From: Synechococcus sp. Cruz-7E5
GTDB lineage: Bacteria > Cyanobacteriota > Cyanobacteriia > PCC-6307 > Cyanobiaceae
Direction of reading: 5' to 3'
Length of the DNA stretch: 64,000 nucleotides
Assembly (NCBI RefSeq): GCF_024345995.1
Contig: NZ_JAGQCE010000004.1
Coordinates: 160,333 to 224,332 of the forward strand
Position 1 is the stretch's first letter. Each line of letters opens with the position of its first letter. The notes below the pieces were generated by a model that saw only the letters and a program-made list of their open reading frames with translations, made no database searches and was not told the DNA's origin. Of the stretch, positions 8,962-18,663 are shown piece by piece. The position numbers and the translations under genes are program-made.

Positions 8962-9900
8962 TCAGGCTGTGGTGCGACTCTGGGGCAGAGAGATGCCGAT
9001 CCTCTCGAGAGCTTCGATCACCTCATCAGCTGACTTCGAGCCGAAGTTCTTGATCTCGAGGAGATCCTCGTAGCTGAAGCCCATCAGGTCGGAGACCGAA
9101 TTGACCTGGGCCCGCTTCAGGCAGTTGTAGGCCCGAACCGACAGGTTCAGCTCCTCCAGGGGGATCTGGCTCTCGGCCGAGGGCTCGGGTTCCAGGCCAG
9201 GCTCCTCGACCATGGTCAGAGTGGCCAGGGGCTGGAAGAGCTGGATCAGCTGATTGGCGGCCTGGGCCATGGCGTCGTCGGGTGTGATCGAGCCACTGGT
9301 GACGATCTCCAGGCGAAGCCGCTCACGGGCTGAACCGCCTTCGCCGACGGCCGTTTCATCGACCGTGTAGTTCACCCGTCGCACTGGCATGAACACCGCA
9401 TCGATCTGGAGCAGATCGATCGCGCTGGTGTCCTCGTGATGACGATCCACCGGCCGGTAGCCGACGCCCCGCTCGACGTGAACTTCAAGCTCCAGGGAGT
9501 GACCTTCAGCCACGGTGGCGATCGGGCGATCGAAATCGATCACCTGAACCTGGGAGGAGAACTGCAGGTCGGCAGCTGTGACGCTGGCGGGGCCGTTTAC
9601 GATCAGTCGTCCGATTTCCTGATCGCGATTGCGGCTGTTGACGACGACTTCCTTGCAGTTCAGCAGGATGTCGAGCACGTCTTCGCGCACCCCGGGAATG
9701 GTGGCGTATTCATGGTTGACGCCGGCGATGCGCACGGCGGTGATGGCACTGCCCTCCATGCCGCCCATCAGCACCCGACGCAGGGCATTGCCGAGGGTGA
9801 TGGCCTGACCGCGGTCCAGGGGCCCGATCACGAACACACCGGTCTGGGAGCGGTCGTCGGCAATGTGATGCTCGACCCGATCGATCTGATACTGATGCAC
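8962..9900 (-). CDS. rpoA: RNA polymerase alpha subunit
   Basis: A 312-residue alpha subunit. The N-terminal domain holds the dimerisation and beta/beta' contact segments ([17 protein letters not shown]). A flexible linker follows from about 235, then the C-terminal domain ([19 protein letters not shown] and [16 protein letters not shown]) that binds UP elements and activators. It lies in the conserved rpsM-rpsK-rpoA-rplQ run, so polymerase assembly is made in step with ribosomal proteins. Confidence 0.98.
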   Translation of the reverse strand: MHQYQIDRVEHHIADDRSQTGVFVIGPLDRGQAITLGNALRRVLMGGMEGSAITAVRIAGVNHEYATIPGVREDVLDILLNCKEVVVNSRNRDQEIGRLIVNGPASVTAADLQFSSQVQVIDFDRPIATVAEGHSLELEVHVERGVGYRPVDRHHEDTSAIDLLQIDAVFMPVRRVNYTVDETAVGEGGSARERLRLEIVTSGSITPDDAMAQAANQLIQLFQPLATLTMVEEPGLEPEPSAESQIPLEELNLSVRAYNCLKRAQVNSVSDLMGFSYEDLLEIKNFGSKSADEVIEALERIGISLPQSRTTA

Positions 9901-9950
9901 GGCCTGATGGTGGTGAAGAGGAACGCCGAAGAGCGGCTGGGAGCGGATGT

Positions 9951-10343
9951 TCAGACCCGGCGGCGCTTGGAGCGGCGGCAGCCGTTGTGGGGCAAGGGTG
10001 TGACATCCCGGATCAGGGTGATCTCGAGGCCGGCCACCTGCAGAGCTCGGATGGCGGTTTCGCGCCCGGAGCCCGGGCCGCGCACCAGCACCTCGATCTG
10101 ACGCATCCCCTGCTCCAGGGCCCGGCGGCCGGCGGCCTCAGCGGCAGTCTGGGCGGCGAAAGGGGTGCCCTTGCGAGCTCCCTTGAAGCCGCTCGCGCCG
10201 GCCGACGACCAAGAAATCACCTCGCCGGCCGTGTCGGTGATTGACACGATGGTGTTGTTGAAGGTGCTCTGAATGTGCGCAACACCGTTGGGCACATTGC
10301 GCTTGGTTTTTTTCGCGCCGGATTTCTTGGCTGGCTTCGCCAT
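9951..10343 (-). CDS. rpsK: 30S ribosomal protein uS11
   Basis: A 130-residue S11 with [14 protein letters not shown], the conserved [11 protein letters not shown] region and the C-terminal [19 protein letters not shown] basic tail. It forms part of the 30S platform near the E-site mRNA. The basic N-terminus ([13 protein letters not shown]) is normal for cyanobacteria. It is 67 nt after rpsM and 50 nt before rpoA. Confidence 0.98.
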   Translation of the reverse strand: MAKPAKKSGAKKTKRNVPNGVAHIQSTFNNTIVSITDTAGEVISWSSAGASGFKGARKGTPFAAQTAAEAAGRRALEQGMRQIEVLVRGPGSGRETAIRALQVAGLEITLIRDVTPLPHNGCRRSKRRRV

Positions 10344-10410
10344 GGACGGGGGCCTGGTGGGGTGATGGGGTGGTGAGACTGAGCGGCGGAGCCGTGGTCA
10401 GACGGACGGG

Positions 10411-10776
10411 TTACTTCTTCTTGCCAGCCACGGTCTTGCGGGCGCCGCGGCGGGTACGGGCATTGGTGCGGGTGCGTTGACCGCGCACGGGAAGACCCAT
10501 GCGATGGCGGCGGCCTCTGAGACAGCCGATGTCCTGCAGGCGCTTGAGGGCCATGCCCTCCTGACGGCGCAGATCACCCTCGAGGGTGAAGGTTTCGGCA
10601 GCTGCCCGCAATTTCTGGACATCACCGTCGTCGAGGTCCTTGACGCGGATGTTGGGATTGACGCCGGCCTTGGACAGGATCTTCTGGGCGCGGTTGAGCC
10701 CGATCCCGTAGACGTACGTGAGAGAAATCTCAACCCTCTTGTCGCGAGGGATATCGACACCGGCAATCCGAGCCAC
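10411..10776 (-). CDS. rpsM: 30S ribosomal protein uS13
   Basis: A 121-residue S13 starting at a GTG codon (10774-10776) that gives the canonical [14 protein letters not shown]-terminus. The open frame extends 23 codons further up but without any S13 similarity. The GIGLNRAQ helix-hairpin region and the C-terminal [15 protein letters not shown] basic tail, which contacts the P-site tRNA, are present. rpmJ precedes it by 94 nt. Confidence 0.97.
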   Translation of the reverse strand: MARIAGVDIPRDKRVEISLTYVYGIGLNRAQKILSKAGVNPNIRVKDLDDGDVQKLRAAAETFTLEGDLRRQEGMALKRLQDIGCLRGRRHRMGLPVRGQRTRTNARTRRGARKTVAGKKK

Positions 10777-10870
10777 GAAAAAACGATTCAGTTGGGCAGA
10801 GGGAGCCCGGCCGGCAAGGGCAGGGCGGTGCGCCCCGAAGGGCACTTGGGAAGGAAGAACGCGGCGCAGG

Positions 10871-10984
10871 TCAGCCCTGGCGTTGCTTGTGCTTGGGATT
10901 GGTGCAGATGACCATCACCCGGCCGTGGCGACGAATCACGCGGCACTTGTCGCACATCTTCTTGACTGAGGCACGCACCTTCAT
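10871..10984 (-). CDS. rpmJ: 50S ribosomal protein bL36
   Basis: A 37-residue ORF encoding the short L36: [14 protein letters not shown] at the start, then [13 protein letters not shown] and [10 protein letters not shown]. The zinc ligands CxxC, Cys and His are all present, so it is the zinc-binding C+ form, in contrast to the zinc-free L31 of the same cluster. Start ATG is at 10982-10984 and stop TGA at 10871-10873. It sits directly after adk (45 nt); infA, often found here in other bacteria, is absent from this gap. Confidence 0.97.
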   Translation of the reverse strand: MKVRASVKKMCDKCRVIRRHGRVMVICTNPKHKQRQG

Positions 10985-11029
10985 GGGCGGTGGCTCTCCA
11001 TTTTGCAAACAGCTAACCTATCACATGAG

Positions 11030-11578
11030 TCAACCAAGTCCATCCACGATCCGTTTAGCCACCGTTTCCACAGCTCCCTCCGCTTCCACTTCCCGGATCA
11101 GGCCCAGCTGTCGGTAGAAGGCGATCAGGGGTGCTGTCTGCTCGCGGTAGACCTCCAGGCGGTTGCGGATCACCGCTTCGTTGTCGTCGTCCCGCCCGCG
11201 GCTGAGCAGCCTCTGCAGCAGGATGCCGTCGTCGAGCTGAAGAAGCACGACACACTCGATCGGCTGGTTCAGCTCCTCGAGCAGCTCACTGAGTGCTTCT
11301 GCCTGGGCGAGGTTGCGGGGGAAGCCATCCAGCAACCAGCCGCCCTCATGGCTGATCAGGCGGTCCCGCACGATCGCCAGCACCAAGGCGTCGCTCACCA
11401 GTTCGCCCCGAGCCATGACGGCCTGGGCTTCCGCACCCAGCTCCGTACCTGCCTCAACTTCGGCCCGCAACAGCTCGCCGGTGGATAGATGGAGAAGATC
11501 GCGTTCAGCGGCCAGCAGTTGGGCCTGGGTGCCTTTGCCGGCTCCTGGGGGGCCGAGGAAAAGAAGGCGGTTGGACAT
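11030..11578 (-). CDS. adk: Adenylate kinase (short-LID form)
   Basis: This enzyme interconverts ATP plus AMP with two ADP. The P-loop GPPGAGKGT is at residues 9-17, the AMP-binding region follows (STGELLRAEV, then GFPRNLAQAEAL), and the LID arginines are in LSRGRDDD. At 182 residues it is the short type, with no zinc-binding LID insert. It sits between secY and rpmJ, as in most bacterial spc operons. Confidence 0.97.
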   Translation of the reverse strand: MSNRLLFLGPPGAGKGTQAQLLAAERDLLHLSTGELLRAEVEAGTELGAEAQAVMARGELVSDALVLAIVRDRLISHEGGWLLDGFPRNLAQAEALSELLEELNQPIECVVLLQLDDGILLQRLLSRGRDDDNEAVIRNRLEVYREQTAPLIAFYRQLGLIREVEAEGAVETVAKRIVDGLG

Positions 11579-11626
11579 GGCGGGAGGGGTGACTGGAATG
11601 GAAAGGTGGCTTTGGGCTGGGGTGGA

Positions 11627-12943
11627 TCACTCCCGCACCAGTCCTTCGTAGCGCTGAGAGATCACGTAGGTCTGAACCTGCTTGGCGGTGTCGATGGCGA
11701 CGCCAACCAGGATCAGCAGGGAGGTGGCGCCCAGGCCCTGGAAGGTGCGCACCTGGGTCGCCCCTTCAACCGCGGAGGGAATGATCGCCACCGCTCCGAG
11801 GAACAGCCCCCCCAGCAGGGTGAGCCGGTTCTGCACGCCGCTCAGGTACTGGGCTGTGGCCGAGCCGGGCCGTACACCGGGAATGGCCACCCCCCCCCGC
11901 TTGAGGTTGGTGGCGATGTCGATCGGATTGATCGTTAGCGATGCGTAGAAGAGAGAGAAGCCACAGATCAGCGCGAAGAAGATCAGGGCGTAGAGCCAGG
12001 GGGTGCTGCTGTTGGGATTGAGGTAGCCGGCCAGCTGGATCAGCCAGGGGGCCCTGGTGATGTTGGCAATCGTCAGGGGCAGGAAGACCACCGCCGACGC
12101 GAAGATGATCGGCATCACCCCGCCGGCGTTCAGCTTCAGCGGCAGGTAGCTCTGGCGGCTGGCGAGACTGGCCTGACCCACCTGGCGCTTGGCGCTCACG
12201 ATCGGGATGCGCCGGCTGCCCTCCTGCACGAAGATGATGCCCACGATCGTGACCAGGAAGATCAGCACCAGGATCACGATTCCCCCGATGGTGGCCCGAT
12301 CGCCGCTTTCAGCCAGCTTCACCGTGGAGCCGAGCGCCCTCGGAAGGGTGGCCACGATGTTCACGAAGATCACCAGCGAGGCGCCTTGGCCGATCCCCCG
12401 TTCGGTGATCACCTCGCTGATCCACATCACCACCATCGCGCCGGTGACCAACGCCAGGGTGGTCTGGATCACGAACACCGGGACGGGAATGCCAGGTAGG
12501 GCGTACTGGCGCAGGATCAGCGCGAATACGGTGCTTTGCAGCAAGCCCCAGCCCAGGGCCACATAGCGGGTGATCTGGGCGATCTTGCGCCTGCCGGCCT
12601 CTCCTTCGTTCTTCTGGAGGTCTTCCAGCTGGGGCAGGGCCGCGGTCAGCAGCTGCAGGATGATCGAGGCGTTGATGAACGGCAGGATTCCCAGGGCGAA
12701 CACTCCCAGGGTGGAGATGCCACCGCCGGTGAAGATGTCGAGGAAGCCGAGCAGTTGGCCGCCCTGCTGGATGAACTGCTGGAAGGCCACTCGATCGATG
12801 CCCGGGACGGGGATGTATATCCCCAGACGCACGAGCAACAACAGGCCCAGGGTGGTGAGAACCCGATCCCTCAGTCCCTTGGACTGGATCACCTGGGTGA
12901 TGATTTCCGCGGCACTGGGGTTGCGGCCCCGGCTGACGAGCAT
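11627..12943 (-). CDS. secY: Protein translocase subunit SecY
   Basis: A 438-residue SecY, the channel of the Sec translocon in the plasma and thylakoid membranes. About ten transmembrane segments are evident, together with the plug/first-helix region (VRLGIYIPVPGID) and the cytoplasmic loops rich in Arg and Gly that contact SecA or the ribosome. ATG at 12943 is preferred; the open frame runs 24 codons further but those lack similarity. It follows rplO by 133 nt, a gap holding a strong stem-loop, and precedes adk by 48 nt. Confidence 0.96.
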   Translation of the reverse strand: MLVSRGRNPSAAEIITQVIQSKGLRDRVLTTLGLLLLVRLGIYIPVPGIDRVAFQQFIQQGGQLLGFLDIFTGGGISTLGVFALGILPFINASIILQLLTAALPQLEDLQKNEGEAGRRKIAQITRYVALGWGLLQSTVFALILRQYALPGIPVPVFVIQTTLALVTGAMVVMWISEVITERGIGQGASLVIFVNIVATLPRALGSTVKLAESGDRATIGGIVILVLIFLVTIVGIIFVQEGSRRIPIVSAKRQVGQASLASRQSYLPLKLNAGGVMPIIFASAVVFLPLTIANITRAPWLIQLAGYLNPNSSTPWLYALIFFALICGFSLFYASLTINPIDIATNLKRGGVAIPGVRPGSATAQYLSGVQNRLTLLGGLFLGAVAIIPSAVEGATQVRTFQGLGATSLLILVGVAIDTAKQVQTYVISQRYEGLVRE

Positions 12944-13042
12944 GGCGAGAAGGGACGAGGGACGTACTGGCGGAACAGGGGCAACGATGGCAAAGCCGCC
13001 TGCCTGTCCGATCAACGGCGGCAGACGGCTGGTTGCCTGGCG

Positions 13043-13063
13043 GACCCCTGACGATCAGGGGTC
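13043..13063 (-). other. Intercistronic stem-loop between rplO and secY
   Basis: GACCCCTGA at 13043-13051 pairs perfectly with TCAGGGGTC at 13055-13063 around a CGA loop. It lies 13 nt after the rplO stop on the coding strand. No T-run follows, so it is not a typical intrinsic terminator; RNA processing, mRNA stabilisation or partial attenuation before secY are possible roles. Confidence 0.5.
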
Positions 13064-13076
13064 GGGTATTGGCCGA

Positions 13077-13529
13077 TCAGGGGATCAGCTCGCAGGTTCC
13101 ACCGGCTGCCTCGATCTTGGCGCGAGCCGAGGCTGTGAAGGCGGTGGCTTCGACCTTGAGCTTGACGCCCAGCTCACCACTGCCGAGGATCTTCAGAGGG
13201 TGCTTGGGGCTTGTGACCAGGCCAGCGGCCTCCAGGGAATCGAGGGTGACTGTGCTGCCAGCCTCAAGATCGGCCAGTTTGCCCACGTTCAGCACGGTGA
13301 AGTGCTTGGGGTTCACAAGCGGGAAATGCTTGAGCTTGGGGAGGCGCCGGTAAAGGGGCATCTGACCGCCCTCGAAGCCAGGGCGGGTCGGACGGCCCGA
13401 GCGGGACTTCTGGCCGCGCATGCCGAAACCGCAGCTGGCGCCCTGGCCGGCGGCGATGCCCCGGCCTTTGCGCAGTTTGCGGCGGCGGGCACCGGTCTGG
13501 GGAGTGAGGGTGCTGAGAGAGAGGGTCAT
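13077..13529 (-). CDS. rplO: 50S ribosomal protein uL15
   Basis: A 150-residue L15 with the Gly/Arg-rich N-terminal extension ([16 protein letters not shown], then RGQKSRSG) that threads into 23S rRNA, the [12 protein letters not shown] segment and the C-terminal globular domain. It follows rpsE by 5 nt. uL30 (rpmD), which lies between these two genes in many bacteria, is missing, as is usual for cyanobacteria. Confidence 0.97.
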   Translation of the reverse strand: MTLSLSTLTPQTGARRRKLRKGRGIAAGQGASCGFGMRGQKSRSGRPTRPGFEGGQMPLYRRLPKLKHFPLVNPKHFTVLNVGKLADLEAGSTVTLDSLEAAGLVTSPKHPLKILGSGELGVKLKVEATAFTASARAKIEAAGGTCELIP

Positions 13530-13534
13530 GGGTC

Positions 13535-14200
13535 TCAGGAGTAGATCTGCTCGAGGGAGATGCCCCTTTCCTTGGCCGTCTCTTTGTGGGTGCGGAGAGA
13601 CTGCAGCGCCTGGATGGTGGCGCGGGCGTTGTTGAGGGGAGTTTTACTGCCGAGGCGCTTGGCCAGGACGTTCTTGATACCGGCCAGCTCGAGCACCGTG
13701 CGGATCGAGCCCCCCGCGATCACACCGGTACCCGGGGCCGCGGGCCTCATCAGGATGCTGGCGGCGCCGTCGACACCACGGCCGTCGGTGGGGATTGAGC
13801 TGGTGCGGGTCAGGGGCACCTTGACCAGATGCTTCTTCCCATCGGCAACGCCCTTGCGCACGGCGCCGATCACATCACCGGCCTTGCCAACGCCCACACC
13901 GACCTGGCCGCGCTCATTGCCGACCACGACGATGGCGCGGAAGCTCATCTTCTTGCCGCCTTTGACGGTCTTGGAGACCCGGCGGATCTGTACCACCCGC
14001 TCCTGCCATTCGGAGTCGCGCTCCTGGCCGCGGCGGTTGTCGCCTCGGCGTCCGCCGCCACCGCCGCCACGGCGATCACCACCGCCGCCGCCGCGGTTGC
14101 CGCCGCCGCGACGCTCCTGCTGGCCTTCAGTGGCGGCAGGAACGCCGACGGCCGCGGAGGGCACGTCGCTGGATCTGGTCTGTTCGTTGGTTTCGGTCAT
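13535..14200 (-). CDS. rpsE: 30S ribosomal protein uS5 with Gly/Arg-rich N-terminal extension
   Basis: A 221-residue S5, longer than the usual ~165. The start ATG at 14200 gives [14 protein letters not shown]. Residues of roughly 25-60 then form a Gly/Arg repeat tract (units such as [12 protein letters not shown] and RRGGGGGG) before the canonical double-stranded RNA-binding S5 domain ([18 protein letters not shown]) and the C-terminal domain. The extension resembles RGG boxes of RNA-binding proteins; similar basic extensions are known in picocyanobacterial S5. S5 shapes the mRNA entry tunnel and decoding fidelity. Confidence 0.96.
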   Translation of the reverse strand: MTETNEQTRSSDVPSAAVGVPAATEGQQERRGGGNRGGGGGDRRGGGGGGRRGDNRRGQERDSEWQERVVQIRRVSKTVKGGKKMSFRAIVVVGNERGQVGVGVGKAGDVIGAVRKGVADGKKHLVKVPLTRTSSIPTDGRGVDGAASILMRPAAPGTGVIAGGSIRTVLELAGIKNVLAKRLGSKTPLNNARATIQALQSLRTHKETAKERGISLEQIYS

Positions 14201-14213
14201 GGTTGGAGGCGGT

Positions 14214-14579
14214 TCAGAACTGAAGGCCCGCTTCCCGGGCGGCATCGGCGAGGGCCTTGACCCGGCCGTGGTACAGATTGCCACCGCGGTCGAAGACCAC
14301 CTGCTGGATGCCCTTGGCGATGGCACGGGTGGCCAGCAGCTGACCTACGGCGACGGAGGCGTCACAGGAGGCGCTGGACTCGAGGCTGCTGCGCAGATCC
14401 TTGTCGAGGGTCGATGCCGCACAGAGGGTGGTCTGGGCAGCGTCGTCGATGACCTGGGCGTAGATGTGATTGTTGGAGCGGAACACCGCCAACCGCGGAC
14501 GGTCGGAGGTTCCGTTGAGATGGCGACGCAGACGGCGATGACGCTTCTGGGTCTGCTGTTTTCTGGAAAGGGTGGACAT
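14214..14579 (-). CDS. rplR: 50S ribosomal protein uL18
   Basis: A 121-residue L18, the 5S rRNA-binding protein of the central protuberance. The basic N-terminus ([17 protein letters not shown]) and the [20 protein letters not shown] core are intact, ending with [11 protein letters not shown], the usual C-terminus. It is 32 nt after rplF and 13 nt before rpsE. Confidence 0.98.
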   Translation of the reverse strand: MSTLSRKQQTQKRHRRLRRHLNGTSDRPRLAVFRSNNHIYAQVIDDAAQTTLCAASTLDKDLRSSLESSASCDASVAVGQLLATRAIAKGIQQVVFDRGGNLYHGRVKALADAAREAGLQF

Positions 14580-14611
14580 GGCAGTACAGGGTGGGAACGC
14601 TCAGGCAGGCC

Positions 14612-15151
14612 TCATTTCTTACCGGTCTTGCCGGCCTTGCGCAGGATGCGCTCTCCCGCGTACTTGATGCCCTTGCCCTTGTAGGGCTCAGGCGGCCGGA
14701 TGGCTCGGATCTTGGCGGCTTCGTTGCCCACCAGCTCCTTGTCGGCCCCGGACACCATCACCTGGGTGGTGCCTTCGACCGTGAAGCTCACGCCTTCGGG
14801 GGGGTTGACCTCCACAGGATGGCTGTAGCCGGCGCTGACCACAAGCTTTCGGCCCTGGACCTGGGCGCGGTAGCCCACGCCGATGATCTCGAGCTTGCGG
14901 GTGAAGCCCTGACTGACGCCCTCGACCATGTTGGCGACGAGGGTGCGGCAGAGGCCGTGACGCTCCCGGGAGCGGCGGCTTCCGTTGGAAGGGGTGACCA
15001 CCAGGGTGTTCTCCTGCTGGCTGACCGCCACACCATCGGGGAGGGTGCGGCTGAGCTCACCCTTGGGGCCTTTGACCGTGACCGCCAGACCAGCCAAGGT
15101 GATGTTCACCTTGTCGGGGATGGGGATCGGCGCTTTACCAATACGTGACAT
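14612..15151 (-). CDS. rplF: 50S ribosomal protein uL6
   Basis: A 179-residue L6 with the two repeated alpha/beta domains: N-terminal [14 protein letters not shown] and C-terminal [17 protein letters not shown], the latter contacting the factor-binding region of 23S rRNA. Length and ends are normal, closing with a Lys-rich tail (KAGKTGKK). It follows rpsH by 15 nt. Confidence 0.98.
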   Translation of the reverse strand: MSRIGKAPIPIPDKVNITLAGLAVTVKGPKGELSRTLPDGVAVSQQENTLVVTPSNGSRRSRERHGLCRTLVANMVEGVSQGFTRKLEIIGVGYRAQVQGRKLVVSAGYSHPVEVNPPEGVSFTVEGTTQVMVSGADKELVGNEAAKIRAIRPPEPYKGKGIKYAGERILRKAGKTGKK

Positions 15152-15166
15152 GGATCAACTCCCAGA

Positions 15167-15568
15167 TCAATAGATGTAGCAAAGCACTTCACCGCCAACG
15201 CCCTGCTTGCGGGCATCACGGTCGCTCATCACCCCTTTTGAAGTGGAGATGATCGCCACGCCGAGGCCGCCGAGGACCTTGGGAAGCTGACGGGTGTTCT
15301 TGTAGATGCGCAGGCCAGGCTTGCTGACCCGCTGCACCGAGCGGATTGTGGGCTGACGATGCTTGCCGCTGTACTTCAGCTCGAGAACGAGGAAGCGTTC
15401 GACGCCTTCTCCCTCCTCGCTGATCTGAGCGATGAAGCCTTCATGCTGCAGCACCTTGGCGATGCTGTGGGAAAGGCGTGAAGCGGGCACCTTGGTGGTC
15501 TGGTGCTTCTTTTCACTCGCATTGCGGATGCGGGTGAGCATGTCGGAAATCGGGTCGTGATTGGCCAT
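15167..15568 (-). CDS. rpsH: 30S ribosomal protein uS8
   Basis: A 133-residue S8 with the N-terminal [13 protein letters not shown] motif and the C-terminal [20 protein letters not shown] region ending in CYIY. It binds 16S rRNA helix 21 during central-domain assembly and in some bacteria represses its own operon. It directly follows rplE (20 nt); rpsN, which separates them in many bacteria, is not here. Confidence 0.98.
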   Translation of the reverse strand: MANHDPISDMLTRIRNASEKKHQTTKVPASRLSHSIAKVLQHEGFIAQISEEGEGVERFLVLELKYSGKHRQPTIRSVQRVSKPGLRIYKNTRQLPKVLGGLGVAIISTSKGVMSDRDARKQGVGGEVLCYIY

Positions 15569-15588
15569 GGTTGGGATCCGAGGAGGGC

Positions 15589-16128
15589 TCAGTTGCTGCG
15601 GAACGGCATTCCCATCTCGCGGAGGAGGGCCCGGCCCTCTTCGTCGTTGCGGGCGCTGGTCACGATGGTGATGTCCATGCCACGAATGGCGTCGATCTTG
15701 TCGTAGGAAATTTCGGGGAAGATGATCTGCTCCCGCACCCCCAGGGTGTAATTTCCCCGCCCGTCGAAGCTCTTGGGGCTGACCCCGCGAAAGTCGCGGA
15801 TGCGCGGCAGGGCCAGGCTGATCAGGCGCTCCAGGAAGGCATACATCCGGTCTCCCCGCAGGGTGACAACCACGCCGATCGGCATGCCCTGGCGAATCTT
15901 GAAGCCGGCGATGGCTTTCTTTGCGCGCGTCACCACCACCTTCTGTCCGGTGATCGTGGCCAGCTCGCTGATCGAGGCTTCAAGAGCCTTGGCGTTCTGG
16001 GCGGCTTCGCCAAGACCCCTGTTGACGGTGACCTTCACCACCTTGGGGACTTCATGGATGTTCGAGAGGGTCAGATCCTTGAGCAACTTGGGCTGGATCG
16101 TCTCCCGATAGCGCTGTTTGAGTGACAT
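15589..16128 (-). CDS. rplE: 50S ribosomal protein uL5
   Basis: A 179-residue L5, which binds 5S rRNA and touches the P-site tRNA and the bridge to S13. Family marks are [34 protein letters not shown] and [15 protein letters not shown] [17 protein letters not shown]. It ends in [12 protein letters not shown], a normal terminus. It lies 84 nt after rplX, the longest gap in this part of the cluster. Confidence 0.98.
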   Translation of the reverse strand: MSLKQRYRETIQPKLLKDLTLSNIHEVPKVVKVTVNRGLGEAAQNAKALEASISELATITGQKVVVTRAKKAIAGFKIRQGMPIGVVVTLRGDRMYAFLERLISLALPRIRDFRGVSPKSFDGRGNYTLGVREQIIFPEISYDKIDAIRGMDITIVTSARNDEEGRALLREMGMPFRSN

Positions 16129-16212
16129 GGCGGGGGTAGGGGAATGCGCTTCTGGGCTTTGTCAGAAAGCGGACGGGGTTGCGTTCAGCGGTGGGAGCGG
16201 TCGTCCTTGCAC

Positions 16213-16569
16213 TCAGGCAAGAACTTCACCCGTCTTCTTGAGGCGGCGCTTCTTGGTGCCGTCGGTATCGACGACTAGCTCCACCCGGCTGGGGACGTTG
16301 TTGGCGGTTGAAAACACCATCACGTTGGACGCGTGGATGGAGGCCTCCTCGGTGAGGATGCGGCCTGATTCGCCTTCTTGAGTGGGCTTCATGTGGCGGG
16401 TGCGCAGGTTGATGCCCTGCACGACCACACGGTTCTCATCGGGAAGGGTGCGCAGGACCTCACCGGTCTTGCCCTTGTCCTTGCCGGCAATGATCTTGAC
16501 TGTGTCACCCTTGCGGATGCGCATCTTGACCCTGTGAACGGGCCTGGGTTTTGGGGTGGCTGTGGCCAT
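16213..16569 (-). CDS. rplX: 50S ribosomal protein uL24
   Basis: A 118-residue L24 with the KOW motif [16 protein letters not shown] and the [14 protein letters not shown] region. It is an assembly initiator near the tunnel exit. The N-terminus carries a short basic lead ([19 protein letters not shown]). It begins 1 nt after the rplN stop codon, so the two are almost certainly translationally coupled. Confidence 0.97.
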   Translation of the reverse strand: MATATPKPRPVHRVKMRIRKGDTVKIIAGKDKGKTGEVLRTLPDENRVVVQGINLRTRHMKPTQEGESGRILTEEASIHASNVMVFSTANNVPSRVELVVDTDGTKKRRLKKTGEVLA

Positions 16570-16570
16570 C

Positions 16571-16936
16571 TCAGATCACCTCCGGGGCGAGAGACACGAT
16601 TTTGGTGAAGTTGCGCTCCCGCAGTTCCCGGGCCACGGGTCCGAACACCCGGGTGCCTTTGGGGTTGTTGTCGGTGCCCAGGATCACGGCGGCATTGTCG
16701 TCGAAGCGAATCGCATTGCCGGTGTCCCGGCGCAGGGTGGCCCTGGTGCGAACCACCACGGCCTTGACCACATCCGACTTCTTGACGCCCATGTTGGGCA
16801 TCGCATCTTTGACGGCGGCCACGATCACATCGCCCACGTGGGCATAGCGACGATTGGTGCCCAGCACCCGAATGCACTGGATACGCTTCGCACCGCTGTT
16901 GTCAGCGACGTTGAGATAAGTTTCCTGCTGAATCAT
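16571..16936 (-). CDS. rplN: 50S ribosomal protein uL14
   Basis: A 121-residue L14 with the N-terminal [18 protein letters not shown] and the signature region for the beta-barrel ([14 protein letters not shown], then [14 protein letters not shown]). It ends EVI with the usual [10 protein letters not shown]. It forms an inter-subunit bridge. It follows rpsQ by 12 nt. Confidence 0.98.
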   Translation of the reverse strand: MIQQETYLNVADNSGAKRIQCIRVLGTNRRYAHVGDVIVAAVKDAMPNMGVKKSDVVKAVVVRTRATLRRDTGNAIRFDDNAAVILGTDNNPKGTRVFGPVARELRERNFTKIVSLAPEVI

Positions 16937-16948
16937 GGTGGGATCTTC

Positions 16949-17200
16949 TCAGCTCGCGCCGGATGTGGTGAAAACTTCGGCTACTGCCCAGCGCTTGGTA
17001 CGGCTGAGGGGGCGAGTTTCGGTGATGCGGACCCGATCCCCCACGCGACAACGATTGTCCTCGTCGTGGGCTTTGTAACGGGTGGTGCGGCTGACGGTCT
17101 TCTGGTAGATGGGATGGGGGAAGCGGTTTTCAACCGCCACCACCACAGTTTTGTCCATCTTGTCGCTGACGACGACGCCGACCCTTTCCTTGAGTGCCAT
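16949..17200 (-). CDS. rpsQ: 30S ribosomal protein uS17
   Basis: An 83-residue S17, an OB-fold primary 16S rRNA binder. It has [20 protein letters not shown] and the [18 protein letters not shown] signature. The length matches cyanobacterial homologues and the C-terminal tail is short (TTSGAS). It follows rpmC by 17 nt. Confidence 0.97.
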   Translation of the reverse strand: MALKERVGVVVSDKMDKTVVVAVENRFPHPIYQKTVSRTTRYKAHDEDNRCRVGDRVRITETRPLSRTKRWAVAEVFTTSGAS

Positions 17201-17217
17201 GGGTGGTGTGGGGGGGA

Positions 17218-17433
17218 TCAGGAGGCGGAGGGGGCGGAGCTCTGACGCTCCTTCTGCACCGTCAGCAGGTGGGCCAGCTTGATGCGGCTTTCCTTGAAGC
17301 GGTGGGGTTGTTCCAGACGGCGGGTGGCCTGCTGGAAGCGCAGATCGAATAGATCGCGGCGGCAGCCATTGATCTGTTCGCTGATTTCGGCGTCGGTGAG
17401 TTTGCGCACCTCGGCGATGTCAGGACGGGCCAT
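17218..17433 (-). CDS. rpmC: 50S ribosomal protein uL29
   Basis: A 71-residue L29, the two-helix protein at the tunnel exit that helps bind signal recognition particle and trigger factor. Start ATG at 17433 gives [17 protein letters not shown]; the open frame upstream lies inside rplP and is not conserved. [15 protein letters not shown] is the family core. It is 4 nt after rplP. Confidence 0.96.
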   Translation of the reverse strand: MARPDIAEVRKLTDAEISEQINGCRRDLFDLRFQQATRRLEQPHRFKESRIKLAHLLTVQKERQSSAPSAS

Positions 17434-17437
17434 GGGT

Positions 17438-17899
17438 TCAGGACTCCACAGGAACGGTGGTCTCCGGTTCGACCGCGCTCGCCTGCTCCTCAAGGGCCAG
17501 GAACTTGGTCTTGATGGGGAGCTTGTACTGAGCCAGGCGCATGGCCTCCTTGGCAATGGCTTCGGTGATTTCGGGACCGCCCATTTCAAAGAGAATGCGA
17601 CCTGGCTTGATGACAGCCACCCAGAACTCGGGGTTGCCCTTACCAGAACCCATTCGGGTTTCAGCAGGGCGCATGGTGACGGGCTTGTCAGGGAAGATCC
17701 GGATCCAGATCTTTCCGCCCCGCTTGACGTAGCGGGTCATGGCCCGGCGGCTGGCCTCAATCTGTCGGGAGGTGATCCACCCGCATTCCTGGGCCTGCAG
17801 CGCAAACTGACCGAAGGCAATGGTGTTGCCCCGGCTGGCGACACCGCACATGCGGCCTCGCTGTTGTTTGCGGAATTTGACGCGACGTGGACTCAGCAT
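17438..17899 (-). CDS. rplP: 50S ribosomal protein uL16
   Basis: A 153-residue L16, which helps position tRNA at the peptidyl-transferase centre. It starts [17 protein letters not shown] and carries the [20 protein letters not shown] and [15 protein letters not shown] segments. It is longer than the usual 137-140 residues because of a short acidic/Thr tail ([17 protein letters not shown]). It follows rpsC by 16 nt. Confidence 0.98.
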   Translation of the reverse strand: MLSPRRVKFRKQQRGRMCGVASRGNTIAFGQFALQAQECGWITSRQIEASRRAMTRYVKRGGKIWIRIFPDKPVTMRPAETRMGSGKGNPEFWVAVIKPGRILFEMGGPEITEAIAKEAMRLAQYKLPIKTKFLALEEQASAVEPETTVPVES

Positions 17900-17915
17900 G
17901 GTTCAGGCTTCCTGC

Positions 17916-18644
17916 TCACTCCTCGTTGGAGCGGTCTTCGAACTGTTGGGGCCGGCGATTGGCGCGGCGCCGTGGTGCTGCCCCGACGGGGAGTTTTTCC
18001 TGTTGACCAGGAAGCACTTCTCCTTTGAACACCCACACCTTGATTCCCAGCACCCCATAGGTGGTGGAGGCCACCTTGGTGGCGTAGTCGATGTCGGCGC
18101 GGAGGGTATGCAGCGGAACCCGGCCTTCCCGGGTCCATTCGGTCCTGGCGATTTCGGCGCCGTTGAGGCGTCCGCTCACCTGGATTTTGAGGCCGAGCAC
18201 GCCTGCCCGTTGGGCACGCTGCACGGTCATGCGCATGACCCGGCGGAACGCAACCCGCTTCTCCAGTTGCTGGGCGATGTATTCGGCCAGCAGGAAAGCA
18301 TCGGCGTCAACCCGCTCCACTTCCACCACGTTGATGCGCACCTGGCGGTTGCGATCACCGACGGTTTTCTGGATGCCGGCGCGCAGTTCTTCGATGCCGC
18401 TGCCCTGGCGTCCCACCAGCACACCAGGCCGGGCTGTCTTGAGCTCGACCTCCAGCTGATCGGCCTTGCGGGCGATCAGCACATCGCTGATTCCGGCTGA
18501 GGCGTACTTCTTATGAATGAAGCAGCGGATCCGGTCATCTTCCTGGAGGAGGATCGGGTAGGTCTTGCTGGGGGCGTACCAACGGGAGCGGTGGTCCTGG
18601 GTGATCCCCAGGCGCAGGCCGGTTGGATGGATCTTGTGTCCCAT
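17916..18644 (-). CDS. rpsC: 30S ribosomal protein uS3
   Basis: A 242-residue S3 with an N-terminal KH domain ([10 protein letters not shown] as the GxxG loop) and a C-terminal domain that helps form the mRNA entry tunnel. Start ATG at 18644 gives the canonical [15 protein letters not shown]; the longer frame upstream is not conserved. The C-terminal 25 residues are Arg/Gln-rich ([15 protein letters not shown]), normal for the group. It follows rplV by 19 nt. Confidence 0.97.
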   Translation of the reverse strand: MGHKIHPTGLRLGITQDHRSRWYAPSKTYPILLQEDDRIRCFIHKKYASAGISDVLIARKADQLEVELKTARPGVLVGRQGSGIEELRAGIQKTVGDRNRQVRINVVEVERVDADAFLLAEYIAQQLEKRVAFRRVMRMTVQRAQRAGVLGLKIQVSGRLNGAEIARTEWTREGRVPLHTLRADIDYATKVASTTYGVLGIKVWVFKGEVLPGQQEKLPVGAAPRRRANRRPQQFEDRSNEE

Positions 18645-18663
18645 CGGGCGGTGTCCTCGGGGG

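Noticed and set aside
14041..14120. Tandem DNA repeat of GCCGCC type
   Set aside because: It is the coding sequence for the Gly/Arg tract of ribosomal protein S5, not an independent repeat.
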